Positions 7,732 through 16,270 of a stretch of 64,000 nt of DNA are shown here, one piece after another; the stretch's first letter is position 1, and every line of letters begins with the position of its first letter. Position numbers and translations under genes: made by a program. This DNA comes from Stenotrophomonas rhizophila. GTDB lineage: Bacteria > Pseudomonadota > Gammaproteobacteria > Xanthomonadales > Xanthomonadaceae. The stretch spans positions 2,353,501 through 2,417,500 of the forward strand of contig NZ_CP016294.1 in NCBI RefSeq assembly GCF_001704155.1, in the 5' to 3' direction. The notes under the pieces are model-generated. The model saw nothing but the letters and a program-made list of their open reading frames with translations, had not been told where the DNA came from and ran no database searches.

Positions 7732-9243
7732 ATGGCCATGCCCCGTAACCAGGCTCACTCGCCGTTCCTTGCCGGCCACCATCTGGCTGCCCTGTTGATC
7801 AGCGTGTGCGCGCTGGTCGCCTGCGGCAAGCGTGAACCGGAAAGCGCCGCCCCAGCGCCCGACCCTGCCTCGGCAGCGCAGCCCGCCGCCCCGGCCGCGG
7901 CTGATGCCACCCGCATCAGCGAGCTGCGCGCCACCGCCAAGGATGCCTACATCTGGGGCTACCCGATCGTGGAAGGCTACAAATCCATGTACCAGCAGGC
8001 CGTGGATGCCAAGGGTGCGAACTTCCACGCCGGCTTCAACCAGATCGGCAACGTCGCCCAAGTGGCCACCCCGAAGGACACCTCGATCATCACGCCCAAC
8101 TCGGACACGCCGTATTCGTTCCTGTGGATGGACCTGCGCGCCGAACCGCTGGTCATCAGCGTGCCGGCGATCGATGCCAAGCGCTACTTCTCCGTGCAGC
8201 TGATCGACCTGTATACCTACAACTTCGCCTACATCAACCGCGCCGCGACCGACGGCAAGGCCAGCGTGTTCATGGTGGCCGGGCCGGACTGGAAGGGCGA
8301 GACACCCAAGGGCGTGCGCGAGGTGTTCCGCGCCGAAACCCAGCTGGCCTATGGGCTGTTCCGCACCCAGTTGTTTTCGCCGTCGGACCTGGACAACGTC
8401 AAGCGCCTGCAGGCGCAGTACAAGGTGCAGCCGCTGAGCGCGTTCCTGGGCACGCCGGCACCGCCGCCGGCCCCGGCGATCACCTTCCCGCCGTATGACC
8501 CGGAACAGGCCAATGGCCTGGGCTTCTTCTCCTACCTCAACTTCCTGCTGCAGTTCGCGCCCACCGTGGACAGCGAAGCCGCGCTTCGCCAACGGTTCGC
8601 GGGCATCGGCATTGAGGCAGGCAAGCCCTTCGATGCAGCCGCGCTGCCTCCGGCCGACCGCGAGGCCATCACCGCAGGCATCGCAGATGCCAACCAGGCA
8701 CTGGAACAGTTCATCGCCACTGAAATAAACACCGAGAAGGTTTCCAGCGCGGATATGTTCGGCACCCGCGCGGCGCTTAAGGACAACTACCTGTACCGTT
8801 TTGCCGGCGCCAAGCTGGGCATCTACGGCAACTCCGCTTCAGAGGCCGACTACCAGAGTTACTTCGTGGATGCGCAGGGCAGGCCCGCCGACGGCAGCCA
8901 GCACGACTACGTGCTGCGCTTCGCCAAGGACCAGCTGCCGCCGACCAACGCGTTCTGGTCGGTCACCCTGTATGACGGCAAGAGCAAGCTGCTGGTGGAC
9001 AACCCGCTGGACCGCTACCTGATCAACTCGGCCATGCTGCCCACGCTCAAGCGGGATGCCGATGGCGGCCTGACCCTGTACATCCAGCAGGCGTCGCCCG
9101 GCAAGGACAAGGAATCCAACTGGCTGCCGGCGCCGGCCGGACCGTTCTACGTCATCCTGCGCAACTACAGCCCTGGCCAGGCCGTGCTGGACCGCAGCTG
9201 GCAGAAACCGGCATTGACGCCGGTTGAGCGCAAGGCCGATTAA
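7732..9243 (+). CDS. DUF1254/DUF1214 domain lipoprotein
   Basis: The product has 503 residues from ATG 7732, preceded by AGGAGG (7718-7723) at eight bases. The N-terminus is a lipoprotein signal (LAALLISVCALVAC, lipidated Cys at the end) and a Pro/Ala-rich tether. The DUF1254 domain follows (DAYIWGYPIVEGYKSMY, ITPNSDTPYSFLWMDL, RYFSVQLIDLYTYNF), and the C-terminal DUF1214 domain contains FWSVTLYDGKSKLLVDN and the ending NWLPAPAGPFYVILRNY. Such paired-domain proteins are common periplasmic proteins of unknown biochemical role. The stop codon overlaps that of the convergent LysR gene by four bases. Confidence 0.9.
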   Translation: MAMPRNQAHSPFLAGHHLAALLISVCALVACGKREPESAAPAPDPASAAQPAAPAAADATRISELRATAKDAYIWGYPIVEGYKSMYQQAVDAKGANFHAGFNQIGNVAQVATPKDTSIITPNSDTPYSFLWMDLRAEPLVISVPAIDAKRYFSVQLIDLYTYNFAYINRAATDGKASVFMVAGPDWKGETPKGVREVFRAETQLAYGLFRTQLFSPSDLDNVKRLQAQYKVQPLSAFLGTPAPPPAPAITFPPYDPEQANGLGFFSYLNFLLQFAPTVDSEAALRQRFAGIGIEAGKPFDAAALPPADREAITAGIADANQALEQFIATEINTEKVSSADMFGTRAALKDNYLYRFAGAKLGIYGNSASEADYQSYFVDAQGRPADGSQHDYVLRFAKDQLPPTNAFWSVTLYDGKSKLLVDNPLDRYLINSAMLPTLKRDADGGLTLYIQQASPGKDKESNWLPAPAGPFYVILRNYSPGQAVLDRSWQKPALTPVERKAD

Positions 9244-10181
9244 CTCCCGGTCAGTGCAATGGCGGGCATCGTCCGGTTGGCATGCCGCCAGCCGGCCGAC
9301 TGCTGCAGCTGCTGCACCATGTGGCCAAGGAACGCACGGACCCGGGGGGCGACCTGCTTCCCGGGGGCGTACACGGCACTCAACGGCGAAGTCGCCAGCG
9401 CGCAGTTGGGCAGCACTTCTTTCAGGCGCCCTGCGTCGAGGTCATCGGCCACGTCCCAGATCGACTTGCGGGCGATGCCGGCGCCCTGCACCGCCAGGAT
9501 CTGCGCCGCCTCGCCATCGTCGCAGAGCGTACTGGCGTCCAATGGAAACGCGATGGTGCCGCCGGGCTGCGCGAACACCCATTGCGATACCGGCGGGCTG
9601 CCCGAGGCGATCAGATCGTGGCCGTGCAGGTCGTCGATGCTCAGTGGCGTGCCGCGCCGGCGCAGGTATTCCGGGGAGGCGCAGAGGATGCGCCGGTTCG
9701 GCGCCAGCTCGCGCGCCACCAGGCGGGAATCGTCCAGCGCGCCATAGCGCAGCGCCAGTTCCACGCCTTCACCAACGAGGTCGACCAGCTCATCGCGCAG
9801 CGACAGGTGCACGCGCACCCCGGGATGCGCCTGCTGGAAGCTGCGCACCGCCGGCACCACATGACGGCGTCCGAATCCATTCGGCGCGGTGAGCTTGAGC
9901 ACGCCGGCCACCACGTCCTGGCGCTGCTCCAGCGCCGCCTCGGCCGCTTCCACCGCATCCAGCACGCGGCGGCAGTGCAGGTGGAACAGGCTGCCCTCGT
10001 CGGTGAGCGAGGCGCGTCGCGTGCTGCGGTTCAACAGCCGCACCTGCACGCGCCGCTCCAGGGCGGTGAGCCGCTTGCTGACCACGGCGAGCGAGATGCC
10101 CAGGTCGCGCGCGGCGGCGGACAGGCTGCCGCCATGCACGATGCGGTCGAAGGTGCGCAGCTCGTTGAGGTCGTCGATCAC
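9240..10181 (-). CDS. LysR family transcriptional regulator
   Basis: The product has 313 residues from GTG 10181, which puts the start right before the DNA-binding domain, the usual LysR arrangement; ATG 10226 is an in-frame alternative. The winged helix has RTFDRIVHGGSLSAAARDLG, the recognition helix VVSKRLTALERRVQVRLLNRSTR and ASLTDEG, and the effector domain runs to about residue 290 (VHLSLRDELVDLVGEGVELALRYG). It is divergent from the gluconate-type dehydrogenase operon starting at 10363, so that operon is the obvious candidate target. A GTTTCC/GGAAAC pair (10188-10193, 10231-10236) lies in the shared upstream region but is too short and too far apart to call an operator. Confidence 0.88.
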   Translation of the reverse strand: MIDDLNELRTFDRIVHGGSLSAAARDLGISLAVVSKRLTALERRVQVRLLNRSTRRASLTDEGSLFHLHCRRVLDAVEAAEAALEQRQDVVAGVLKLTAPNGFGRRHVVPAVRSFQQAHPGVRVHLSLRDELVDLVGEGVELALRYGALDDSRLVARELAPNRRILCASPEYLRRRGTPLSIDDLHGHDLIASGSPPVSQWVFAQPGGTIAFPLDASTLCDDGEAAQILAVQGAGIARKSIWDVADDLDAGRLKEVLPNCALATSPLSAVYAPGKQVAPRVRAFLGHMVQQLQQSAGWRHANRTMPAIALTGS

Positions 10182-10362
10182 GCCGATGTTTCCAGTTTGG
10201 CAAGAGTTCCTTTCCCATATTGCCATTACGGAAACAGTCGCACATCCACACAATGGTCGCATTCATGCCTGCCGTGGAAAGGCCGGCCGCATTCGGCGAG
10301 CACGCTGCCGCGACAGGACCCGCGCCATGCTCAGCCCCAGCCACCCGCCAGGTAGCCACACA

Positions 10363-11103
10363 ATGAAAGATGATGCCGACCAGAACCGGCCGACGCTGAC
10401 CCGTCGCCGCTTCTTCCAGGGCCTTACCCTGCTCCCCGTCGCCGCCGCCCTGCCCGGCTGCGCCCCCGGCACCCCCACCGGGAACGGCACCGGGAGCGGC
10501 ACCCCGGCTACCCCGGCCGCCAAGGACTACACCCCCGAATTCTTCAACGCGGCCGAGTGGGCGTTCATCACCGCCGCCTGCGACCGCTTGATCCCCTCCG
10601 ATGAAACCGGCCCCGGCGCGGTGGAATCTGGCGTGCCCGAGTTCCTCGACCGCCACATGCAGACCCCCTACGCGGCCGGCGCCATCTGGTACATGCAGGG
10701 TCCCTTCCTGGAGGCACCCAGCGAGTTCGGCTACCAGGGCAAGCTGGCCCTGCGTGACATCCTGAAGGTCGGCATCGATGCCTTCGATGCGCACTGCCGC
10801 AACCAGTTCGATGGCAAGACCTTCGCCCAGCTGAGCCACGAACAGCAGGAAACCCTGCTCAAGGCGGCCGAGGGCGGCAAGCTGGAGCTGGAGGCGATCT
10901 CCAGCAAGCTGTTCTTCTCCAACCTGCTGGGCGAAGTGAAAAACGGCTACTTCGCTGATCCCAAGTACGGCGCCAACAAGGATATGGCCGCCTGGAAGAT
11001 GATCGGTTACCCAGGCATGCGCGCGGACTACATAGACTGGATCAGCGTCCGCGACAAAGCCTACCCCCTGCCGCCGGTGGATCTGGCCGGGCGGAGGGGC
11101 TGA
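10363..11103 (+). CDS. Gluconate 2-dehydrogenase subunit 3-like protein (small subunit, Tat leader)
   Basis: The product has 246 residues from ATG 10363 (AGGTAG upstream; ATG 10327 is an alternative). It starts with a twin-arginine signal, TRRRFFQG, followed by a hydrophobic stretch ending LPGC, so it may be a Tat-exported lipoprotein. The mature part matches the gluconate dehydrogenase subunit 3 family: FFNAAEWAFITAACDRLIP near the start and PGMRADYIDWISV near the end. In this family the small subunit carries its partner flavoprotein through the Tat system and stabilises it in the periplasm. The GMC flavoprotein gene follows after three bases, so the two are co-translated. Confidence 0.92.
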   Translation: MKDDADQNRPTLTRRRFFQGLTLLPVAAALPGCAPGTPTGNGTGSGTPATPAAKDYTPEFFNAAEWAFITAACDRLIPSDETGPGAVESGVPEFLDRHMQTPYAAGAIWYMQGPFLEAPSEFGYQGKLALRDILKVGIDAFDAHCRNQFDGKTFAQLSHEQQETLLKAAEGGKLELEAISSKLFFSNLLGEVKNGYFADPKYGANKDMAAWKMIGYPGMRADYIDWISVRDKAYPLPPVDLAGRRG

Positions 11104-11106
11104 GGC

Positions 11107-12882
11107 ATGGCAATCACGAAACCGAAAGTGGATGCGGTCATCGTCGGCATGGGCTGGACCGGGGCGATCCTGGCCAAGGAACTTACCGATGCCGGCCTGC
11201 ACGTGGTGGCGCTGGAACGTGGCGGCGACCGCGATACCCAGCCTGATTTCGCCTACCCGAAGGTGGTGGACGAGCTCGAAGGCTCGGTGCACCGCAAGTA
11301 CCTGCAGAGCCTGAACCAGGAAACGGTGACGGTGCGGCACACCTTGGCCGATACCGCCGTGCCCTACCGGCAGATGGGCTCGTTCAAGCCGGGCACCGGC
11401 GTGGGCGGCGCGGGCAGCCACTGGTCCGGCGCGCACTTCCGGCCGCTGCCGGAAGACCTGATCCTGCGCACCAACGTGGAAGAGCGCTACGGCAAGAACT
11501 TCATCCCGGCGGACATGACCATCCAGGATTTCCCGGTCACCTACGCCGAACTGGAGCCGCATCTGAACATGTTCGAGCTGGTATGCGGTACCTCCGGCAA
11601 GGCCGGCGTGATCAACGGCGTAGTGCAGCAAGGCGGCAATCCGTTCGAAGGCTCACGCTCGGGCGAGTATCCGCTGGGCCCCAACCCGAACTACCTGGGC
11701 GGCGAGCAGTTCTACAAGGCGGCCAAGGAAATGGGCTGGCACCCCTACCCGATTCCGGCCTCGAACGCGTCCGGCCCGTATGTGAACCCGTACGGCTGCC
11801 AGCTGGGCCCGTGCAATGCGTGTGGTTTCTGCAGCGACTACGGCTGCCTCAACTACTCCAAGGCCAGCCCGAACGCCTGCATCCTGCCGGTGCTGCGCCA
11901 GCGCCCGAAGTTCGAGCTGCGCACGCATTCGCAGGTGCTGCGGGTGAACCTGGACAGCACCAAGGCCAAGGCTACCGGCGTGACCTACCTGGATGCGCAG
12001 GGCCGTGAAGTGGACCAGCCGGCCGACATGGTGCTGCTGTGCGCCTTCCAGCTCTACAACGTGCACCTGATGCTGGTCTCCGGCATCGGTGAAGCCTACG
12101 ACCCGCAGACCAACACCGGCACCGTGGGGCGCAACTACTCCTACCAGAACCTCAACCGGGTGGTGCTGTTCTTCGACAAGGACGTGCAGGCCAACGGCTT
12201 CATCGGCATCGGGGGCGCGGGCACCACCATGGACGACCTCAACGGCAACCAGCTGGACAACGCCAAGGCCGGCTTCGTCGGCGGCGGCCTGGTCTGGGCG
12301 CGGCAGCCCGGCGCCGGCCCGGTGCGTGGCATCAACGTGCCGTCAGGCACGCCGAACTGGGGCGCGGCATGGAAGAAGGCGGCGGCCGACAACTTCCGCC
12401 ACAACTTCTATTACGAGGTGCAGGGCGCGTGCATGTCCTACCGGCAGCACTACCTGAGCCTGGACCCTAACTACAAGGACTCCTTCGGCCGCCCGCTGCT
12501 GCGCATGACCTTCGATTGGCACCCCAACGAGATCAAGGCATCGCAGTTCTTCGTGGACCAGGCCATGCAGATGAGCCGCACGCTCAATCCGCTGTCGATG
12601 AGTGGTGACGCCAAGAAGAACGGCGAGCACTACAACATCACCAAGTACCAGAGCACGCACACCTGCGGCGGCGCGATCATGGGCGCAGACCCCAAGACCT
12701 CGGCGTTGAATCGCTACCTGCAGAGCTGGGACGTGCCGAATGTGTTCGTGATCGGCGCCAACGCCTTCCCGCAGAACAACGGCTACAACCCCACCGGCCT
12801 GGTAGGCGGGCTTGCGTACTGGGCGGCCAAGGCCATCCGCGAGAAGTACCTGCCCGATCCGGGCCCCCTGGTCCAGGCTTGA
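11107..12882 (+). CDS. GMC family flavoprotein, membrane-bound gluconate/sugar dehydrogenase large subunit
   Basis: The product has 591 residues with the ADP-binding motif DAVIVGMGWTGAILAKEL at the N-terminus and GMC C-terminal signatures (HTCGGAIMG, VIGANAFPQNNGYNPTGLVG, with the catalytic His-Asn type region). There is no signal peptide of its own, as expected if it is exported with its Tat partner. A cysteine-rich segment (about residues 233-250: CQLGPCNACGFCSDYGC) resembles the iron-sulfur region described for FAD-dependent glucose dehydrogenase large subunits. It oxidises a sugar or sugar acid in the periplasm and passes electrons to the cytochrome encoded next. Which sugar (gluconate, glucose, sorbose, other) cannot be read from sequence. 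Confidence 0.92.
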   Translation: MAITKPKVDAVIVGMGWTGAILAKELTDAGLHVVALERGGDRDTQPDFAYPKVVDELEGSVHRKYLQSLNQETVTVRHTLADTAVPYRQMGSFKPGTGVGGAGSHWSGAHFRPLPEDLILRTNVEERYGKNFIPADMTIQDFPVTYAELEPHLNMFELVCGTSGKAGVINGVVQQGGNPFEGSRSGEYPLGPNPNYLGGEQFYKAAKEMGWHPYPIPASNASGPYVNPYGCQLGPCNACGFCSDYGCLNYSKASPNACILPVLRQRPKFELRTHSQVLRVNLDSTKAKATGVTYLDAQGREVDQPADMVLLCAFQLYNVHLMLVSGIGEAYDPQTNTGTVGRNYSYQNLNRVVLFFDKDVQANGFIGIGGAGTTMDDLNGNQLDNAKAGFVGGGLVWARQPGAGPVRGINVPSGTPNWGAAWKKAAADNFRHNFYYEVQGACMSYRQHYLSLDPNYKDSFGRPLLRMTFDWHPNEIKASQFFVDQAMQMSRTLNPLSMSGDAKKNGEHYNITKYQSTHTCGGAIMGADPKTSALNRYLQSWDVPNVFVIGANAFPQNNGYNPTGLVGGLAYWAAKAIREKYLPDPGPLVQA

Positions 12883-12892
12883 GGAGGCGCGC

Positions 12893-14278
12893 ATGAAAAA
12901 GCTTCTTCTCTGGATCGTGGTGATCGGCCTGGTCGTGCTGCTGGCCGCGCTGGCCTATGCCTTCATTCCCACCAAAACCCGCGTGCTGGCCGATGGGCCT
13001 GCGGCCGATGCTGCCCTGATCGAGCGCGGGCGCTACCTGGCAGCGGCCGGTGACTGCACCGCCTGCCACACCAAACCGGGCGGCAAGCCGTTTGCCGGCG
13101 GGCTGCCGGTGGCCTCGCCGCTCGGCAACATCTACAGCACCAACATCACCCCGGACAAGGAAACCGGCATCGGCGCGTACTCGCTGGACGACTTCGACCG
13201 CGCGGTGCGGCACGGCATCGCCCCCGACGGCCGCACGCTGTACCCGGCCATGCCGTACCCGTCCTACGCGCGCATTACCGATGACGATGTACGGGCATTG
13301 CATGCCTACTTCCTGCACGGCGATATCGCGCCGGTACATCAGGAAAACCGGGGCGTGGACATCACCTGGCCGCTGTCGATGCGCTGGCCGCTGGCGATCT
13401 GGCGCAAGACCTTCGCCCCCGACGCGGAAGCGGTGGCATTTGATCCGAACCACTACAGCGACCCGCAGCTGGCACGCGGTGCCTACCTGGTACAGGGCCT
13501 GGGCCACTGCGGCAGCTGCCACACGCCGCGTGGCTTCGCGCTGCAGGAAAAGGCACTGGACGAATCGGGCACGGCGTATCTCTCCGGCGGCCAGGTGATT
13601 GACGGCTGGAACGCGGTGAACCTGCGCGGCAACGCGGCCGATGGGCTGGGGCGCTGGTCCGAGCAGGACATCGTGGACACCCTGCGCACCGCCCGCAATG
13701 CACACAGCGCGGTGGTGGGCACGCCGATGGCCGACGTGGTCCGGCACAGCACGCAGAAGCTCACCGACGAGGATCTGAAGGCGATCGCCGTGTACCTCAA
13801 GCAGCTGCCGGCCAGTGCGCATGATCCTTCTGCGTACACCGCCAGCGATGCCACCGCGCGCAAGCTGCAGACCGGCATCAACGACAGCCGCGGCGCCGAG
13901 CTGTTCGTCGACAACTGCGCGGCCTGCCACCGGACCGATGCCAAGGGCTACACGGATGTGTTCCCGGCCATCGCCGGCAACCCGACCGTGCTGGCCGATG
14001 ACCCGACCTCGGTGATCCGCCTGCTGCTGGCCGGCAGCGAACTGCCCTCCACCGCCGTGCGTCCGTCCAACCTGGGCATGCCCGGGTTCGCCGAGCGCCT
14101 GTCGGACACCGAGATCGCGCAGCTGGCGACCTTCATCCGCCAGGACTTCGGCAATAAGGCCGGCGCGGTGACCGCTGACCAGGCCAAAAAGGTCCGCCAG
14201 CACCTGCAGGACGAAGCCAAGGCGGCCAAGGACGCGCACGATCCCACTGCGGCCCGTGGCGGCGAAGACGCGGAATAA
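12893..14278 (+). CDS. Triheme cytochrome c, electron-accepting subunit of the sugar dehydrogenase
   Basis: The product has 461 residues from ATG 12893; AGGAGG (12882-12887) overlaps the preceding stop. An N-terminal membrane anchor (LLLWIVVIGLVVLLAALAYAFI) is followed by three cytochrome c domains with heme motifs CTACH (about residue 54), CGSCH (about 205) and CAACH (about 341). Axial-Met candidates such as YPAMPYPSYA are present. This is the layout of the gluconate/alcohol dehydrogenase cytochrome subunit that hands electrons to ubiquinone at the inner membrane. The C-terminus is lysine- and aspartate-rich (QAKKVRQHLQDEAKAAKD). Confidence 0.93.
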   Translation: MKKLLLWIVVIGLVVLLAALAYAFIPTKTRVLADGPAADAALIERGRYLAAAGDCTACHTKPGGKPFAGGLPVASPLGNIYSTNITPDKETGIGAYSLDDFDRAVRHGIAPDGRTLYPAMPYPSYARITDDDVRALHAYFLHGDIAPVHQENRGVDITWPLSMRWPLAIWRKTFAPDAEAVAFDPNHYSDPQLARGAYLVQGLGHCGSCHTPRGFALQEKALDESGTAYLSGGQVIDGWNAVNLRGNAADGLGRWSEQDIVDTLRTARNAHSAVVGTPMADVVRHSTQKLTDEDLKAIAVYLKQLPASAHDPSAYTASDATARKLQTGINDSRGAELFVDNCAACHRTDAKGYTDVFPAIAGNPTVLADDPTSVIRLLLAGSELPSTAVRPSNLGMPGFAERLSDTEIAQLATFIRQDFGNKAGAVTADQAKKVRQHLQDEAKAAKDAHDPTAARGGEDAE

Positions 14279-14342
14279 CCCGGCGGTTCAGGCCCCGCCT
14301 GCACGAAACCCCCGGATCGGGGAGAATAGCGGCCCTCCGAGC

Positions 14343-14367
14343 GCCCCTGCCCTGCAACGGCAGGGGC
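14343..14367 (+). other. Stem-loop in the presumed 5' leader of the SDR gene
   Basis: GCCCCTGCC (14343-14351) and GGCAGGGGC (14359-14367) form a perfect 9-base stem with a 7-base loop. It lies after a -10-like GAGAAT (14322-14327) and before the GTG start at 14428. No T-run follows. It may end readthrough from the cytochrome gene or be part of the downstream leader. Confidence 0.35.
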
Positions 14368-14427
14368 CGCTCCCCCGCGGTTGACGGCCTTGCCGGCCGC
14401 CCTCCCGCCGCTACCTCCGGATCCAAC

Positions 14428-16026
14428 GTGAACGCCATCGCTTCTTCTCCCGCCGACGCCCTGCCCCAGGACGAGCTGCCCCTGACCGACCGCCTGCGCG
14501 CCGCGCTGGACCTGCTGGAGGCGATCGAGGCGGACCGCGCCGTGCTGGACACGCTGCCCGAAGACGACCGCGTGCGTTTCCACCAGGTGGTGGCCAAGGT
14601 CTACCACCCCGAACCCAAGGCACGCCGGGCGATGCTCAAGCAGCAGGCCAAGGCACGCCACCACGAAAAGGTGCGCAAGGCCGAGGCGTTGCTGGAACAG
14701 ACCGGCATCCGCGCCCTGCGCCGCAAGCCGGTGTTCAGCACGCCGAACTACTTCCCGCCGCACAAGGCCGGCCTGCACGACGCGCACAACGGTGAGAACG
14801 CCGAAGCCACGCCGGAGCCGGTGCATTCGCCGGAGCTGCGCCACTGCTACGTGTGCAAGCAGAAGTTCACCCAGCTGCACCACTTCTACGACCAGATGTG
14901 CCCGGCCTGCGCCGAGCTGAACTTCATCAAGCGCACCGAAACCGCCGACCTGCGCGGCCGCGTGGCGCTGCTCACCGGCGGCCGGGTCAAGATCGGCTAC
15001 CAGGCGGGCCTGAAGCTGCTGCGCGCCGGCGCCGAACTGATCGTCACCACGCGCTTCCCGCGCGATTCGGCGGCACGTTATGCCGAAGAGCCCGACTTCG
15101 CCGAATGGGGCCACCGCCTGCAGGTGTACGGCCTGGACCTGCGCCACACGCCCAGCGTGGAAGCGTTCTGCAACGAACTGCTGGCCACCCGTACGCGGCT
15201 GGACTTCATCATCAACAACGCCTGCCAGACCGTGCGTCGCCCGCCGCAGTTCTACGCGCACATGATGGCCGGCGAAACCGCCGCCCTGCACGACCTGCCG
15301 GAAACGATCCGCAAGCTGGTGGGCCAGTACGAAGGGCTGCGCAGCCCCGAGATGCTGGGCCTGGGTTCGGATGCCAACGTGCCGTCGCTGCAGGAGCAGG
15401 CGCTGGTGGGGGCCGATGGCCTGACCCGCGCCGCCGAACTCTCGCAGGTGCCGTTGCTGGCCGACGAACTGCTGGGCCAGCAGCACCTGTTCCCCGAAGG
15501 CCGGCTGGACCAGGACCTGCAGCAGGTGGACCTGCGCGGGCGCAATTCGTGGCGCCTGCTGATGGCCGAAGTGCCGTCGGTGGAACTGCTGGAAACGCAG
15601 CTGGTCAACGCCATCGCCCCCTTCATCATCAACGCGCGCCTGAAGCCACTGATGCTGCGTTCGCCCGAGCGCGACAAGCACATCGTCAACGTGTCGGCGA
15701 TGGAGGGGCAGTTCTACCGCAACTTCAAGACCACCCGCCACCCGCACACCAACATGGCCAAGGCCGCGTTGAACATGATGACGCGCACCTCGGCGGCCGA
15801 TTACCAGAACGACGGCATCCACATGAATTCCGTGGATACCGGCTGGGTGACCGATGAGGATCCGGCAGAGATCGCTGCGCGCAAGGTGGAGGAAGAACGC
15901 TTCCACCCGCCGCTGGATATCGTTGATGGCGCCGCGCGCATCGTCGACCCGATCATCCACGGCTTCAACACGGGTGAGCACGTGTGGGGCCAGTTCCTGA
16001 AGGATTACGCGCCCACCGATTGGTGA
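14428..16026 (+). CDS. SDR-fold oxidoreductase with N-terminal zinc-binding region
   Basis: The product has 532 residues, starting at GTG 14428 (no good ATG before the conserved part). Residues 1-130 are helical and charged with no clear domain. A CxxC-x(16)-CxxC cluster rich in His (CYVCKQKFTQLHHFYDQMCPACAE) follows, then a classical Rossmann fold with TGGRVKIGYQAGLKLLRAGA and VTTRFPRDSAARY, and NNACQTVRRPP. The usual YxxxK catalytic pair is altered: the SDR segment reads RHPHTNMAKAALNMM, which keeps Lys but has Thr where Tyr is expected. It may therefore bind NAD(P) without classical SDR chemistry. It is monocistronic and has a possible -10 at 14322. Function unknown. Confidence 0.82.
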   Translation: MNAIASSPADALPQDELPLTDRLRAALDLLEAIEADRAVLDTLPEDDRVRFHQVVAKVYHPEPKARRAMLKQQAKARHHEKVRKAEALLEQTGIRALRRKPVFSTPNYFPPHKAGLHDAHNGENAEATPEPVHSPELRHCYVCKQKFTQLHHFYDQMCPACAELNFIKRTETADLRGRVALLTGGRVKIGYQAGLKLLRAGAELIVTTRFPRDSAARYAEEPDFAEWGHRLQVYGLDLRHTPSVEAFCNELLATRTRLDFIINNACQTVRRPPQFYAHMMAGETAALHDLPETIRKLVGQYEGLRSPEMLGLGSDANVPSLQEQALVGADGLTRAAELSQVPLLADELLGQQHLFPEGRLDQDLQQVDLRGRNSWRLLMAEVPSVELLETQLVNAIAPFIINARLKPLMLRSPERDKHIVNVSAMEGQFYRNFKTTRHPHTNMAKAALNMMTRTSAADYQNDGIHMNSVDTGWVTDEDPAEIAARKVEEERFHPPLDIVDGAARIVDPIIHGFNTGEHVWGQFLKDYAPTDW

Positions 16027-16066
16027 GGCAGTACCCCGTGGGGACCGCGGAAAATCCGCGAGCGCG

Positions 16067-16149
16067 GTAGCGCCGGCCGTTGGCCGGCCCAGGACGAACT
16101 TCATCGCCCGATGCAAATCCCCCGCAGGCCGGCCAACGGCCGGCGCTAC
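16067..16149. repeat. REP-type (GTAG) inverted pair
   Basis: A 23-base unit beginning GTAGCGCCGGCC (16067-16089) is repeated as its exact reverse complement at 16127-16149, with a 37-base spacer. Each arm is itself a hairpin (GCCGGCC-GTT-GGCCGGC). The GTAG start and the paired layout match the Stenotrophomonas GTAG repetitive palindromes (SMAG/REP), which lie between genes and can affect mRNA ends. A further small hairpin (CGCGGA/TCCGCG) stands just upstream near 16046-16060. Confidence 0.8.
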
Positions 16150-16177
16150 CCGTAAGTGTCCGAATGTGTCACATGCG

Positions 16178-16196
16178 AATGATTCGTGATAGCATT
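16178..16196 (+). promoter_or_regulatory. Possible metal-regulator (Fur or Zur-like) operator before the TonB receptor
   Basis: AATG (16178-16181) and CATT (16193-16196) bracket an AT-rich, partly palindromic core (AATGATTCGTGATAGCATT). About 12 of 19 positions match the core of the gammaproteobacterial Zur consensus as I remember it, and a Fur reading gives about 10 of 19, so the regulator is undecided. Its position 75-93 bases before the receptor start suits an operator. Confidence 0.3.
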
Positions 16197-16270
16197 GTGA
16201 ACGATTTCAGAATCACCACACGGATGTCCCAGCCATCGCCAGCGGACCCTCTTTTCCAGGAGTTTGCTCG

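Noticed and set aside
10188..10236. GTTTCC/GGAAAC pair between LysR and dehydrogenase genes as operator
   Set aside because: Arms are only six bases, about 37 bases apart, and one lies near the proposed start; chance occurrence is likely.
13948..16116. 722-codon minus-strand ORF opposite the cytochrome and SDR genes
   Set aside because: Spans two plus-strand genes with heme and Rossmann motifs and reads through the REP element; a shadow.
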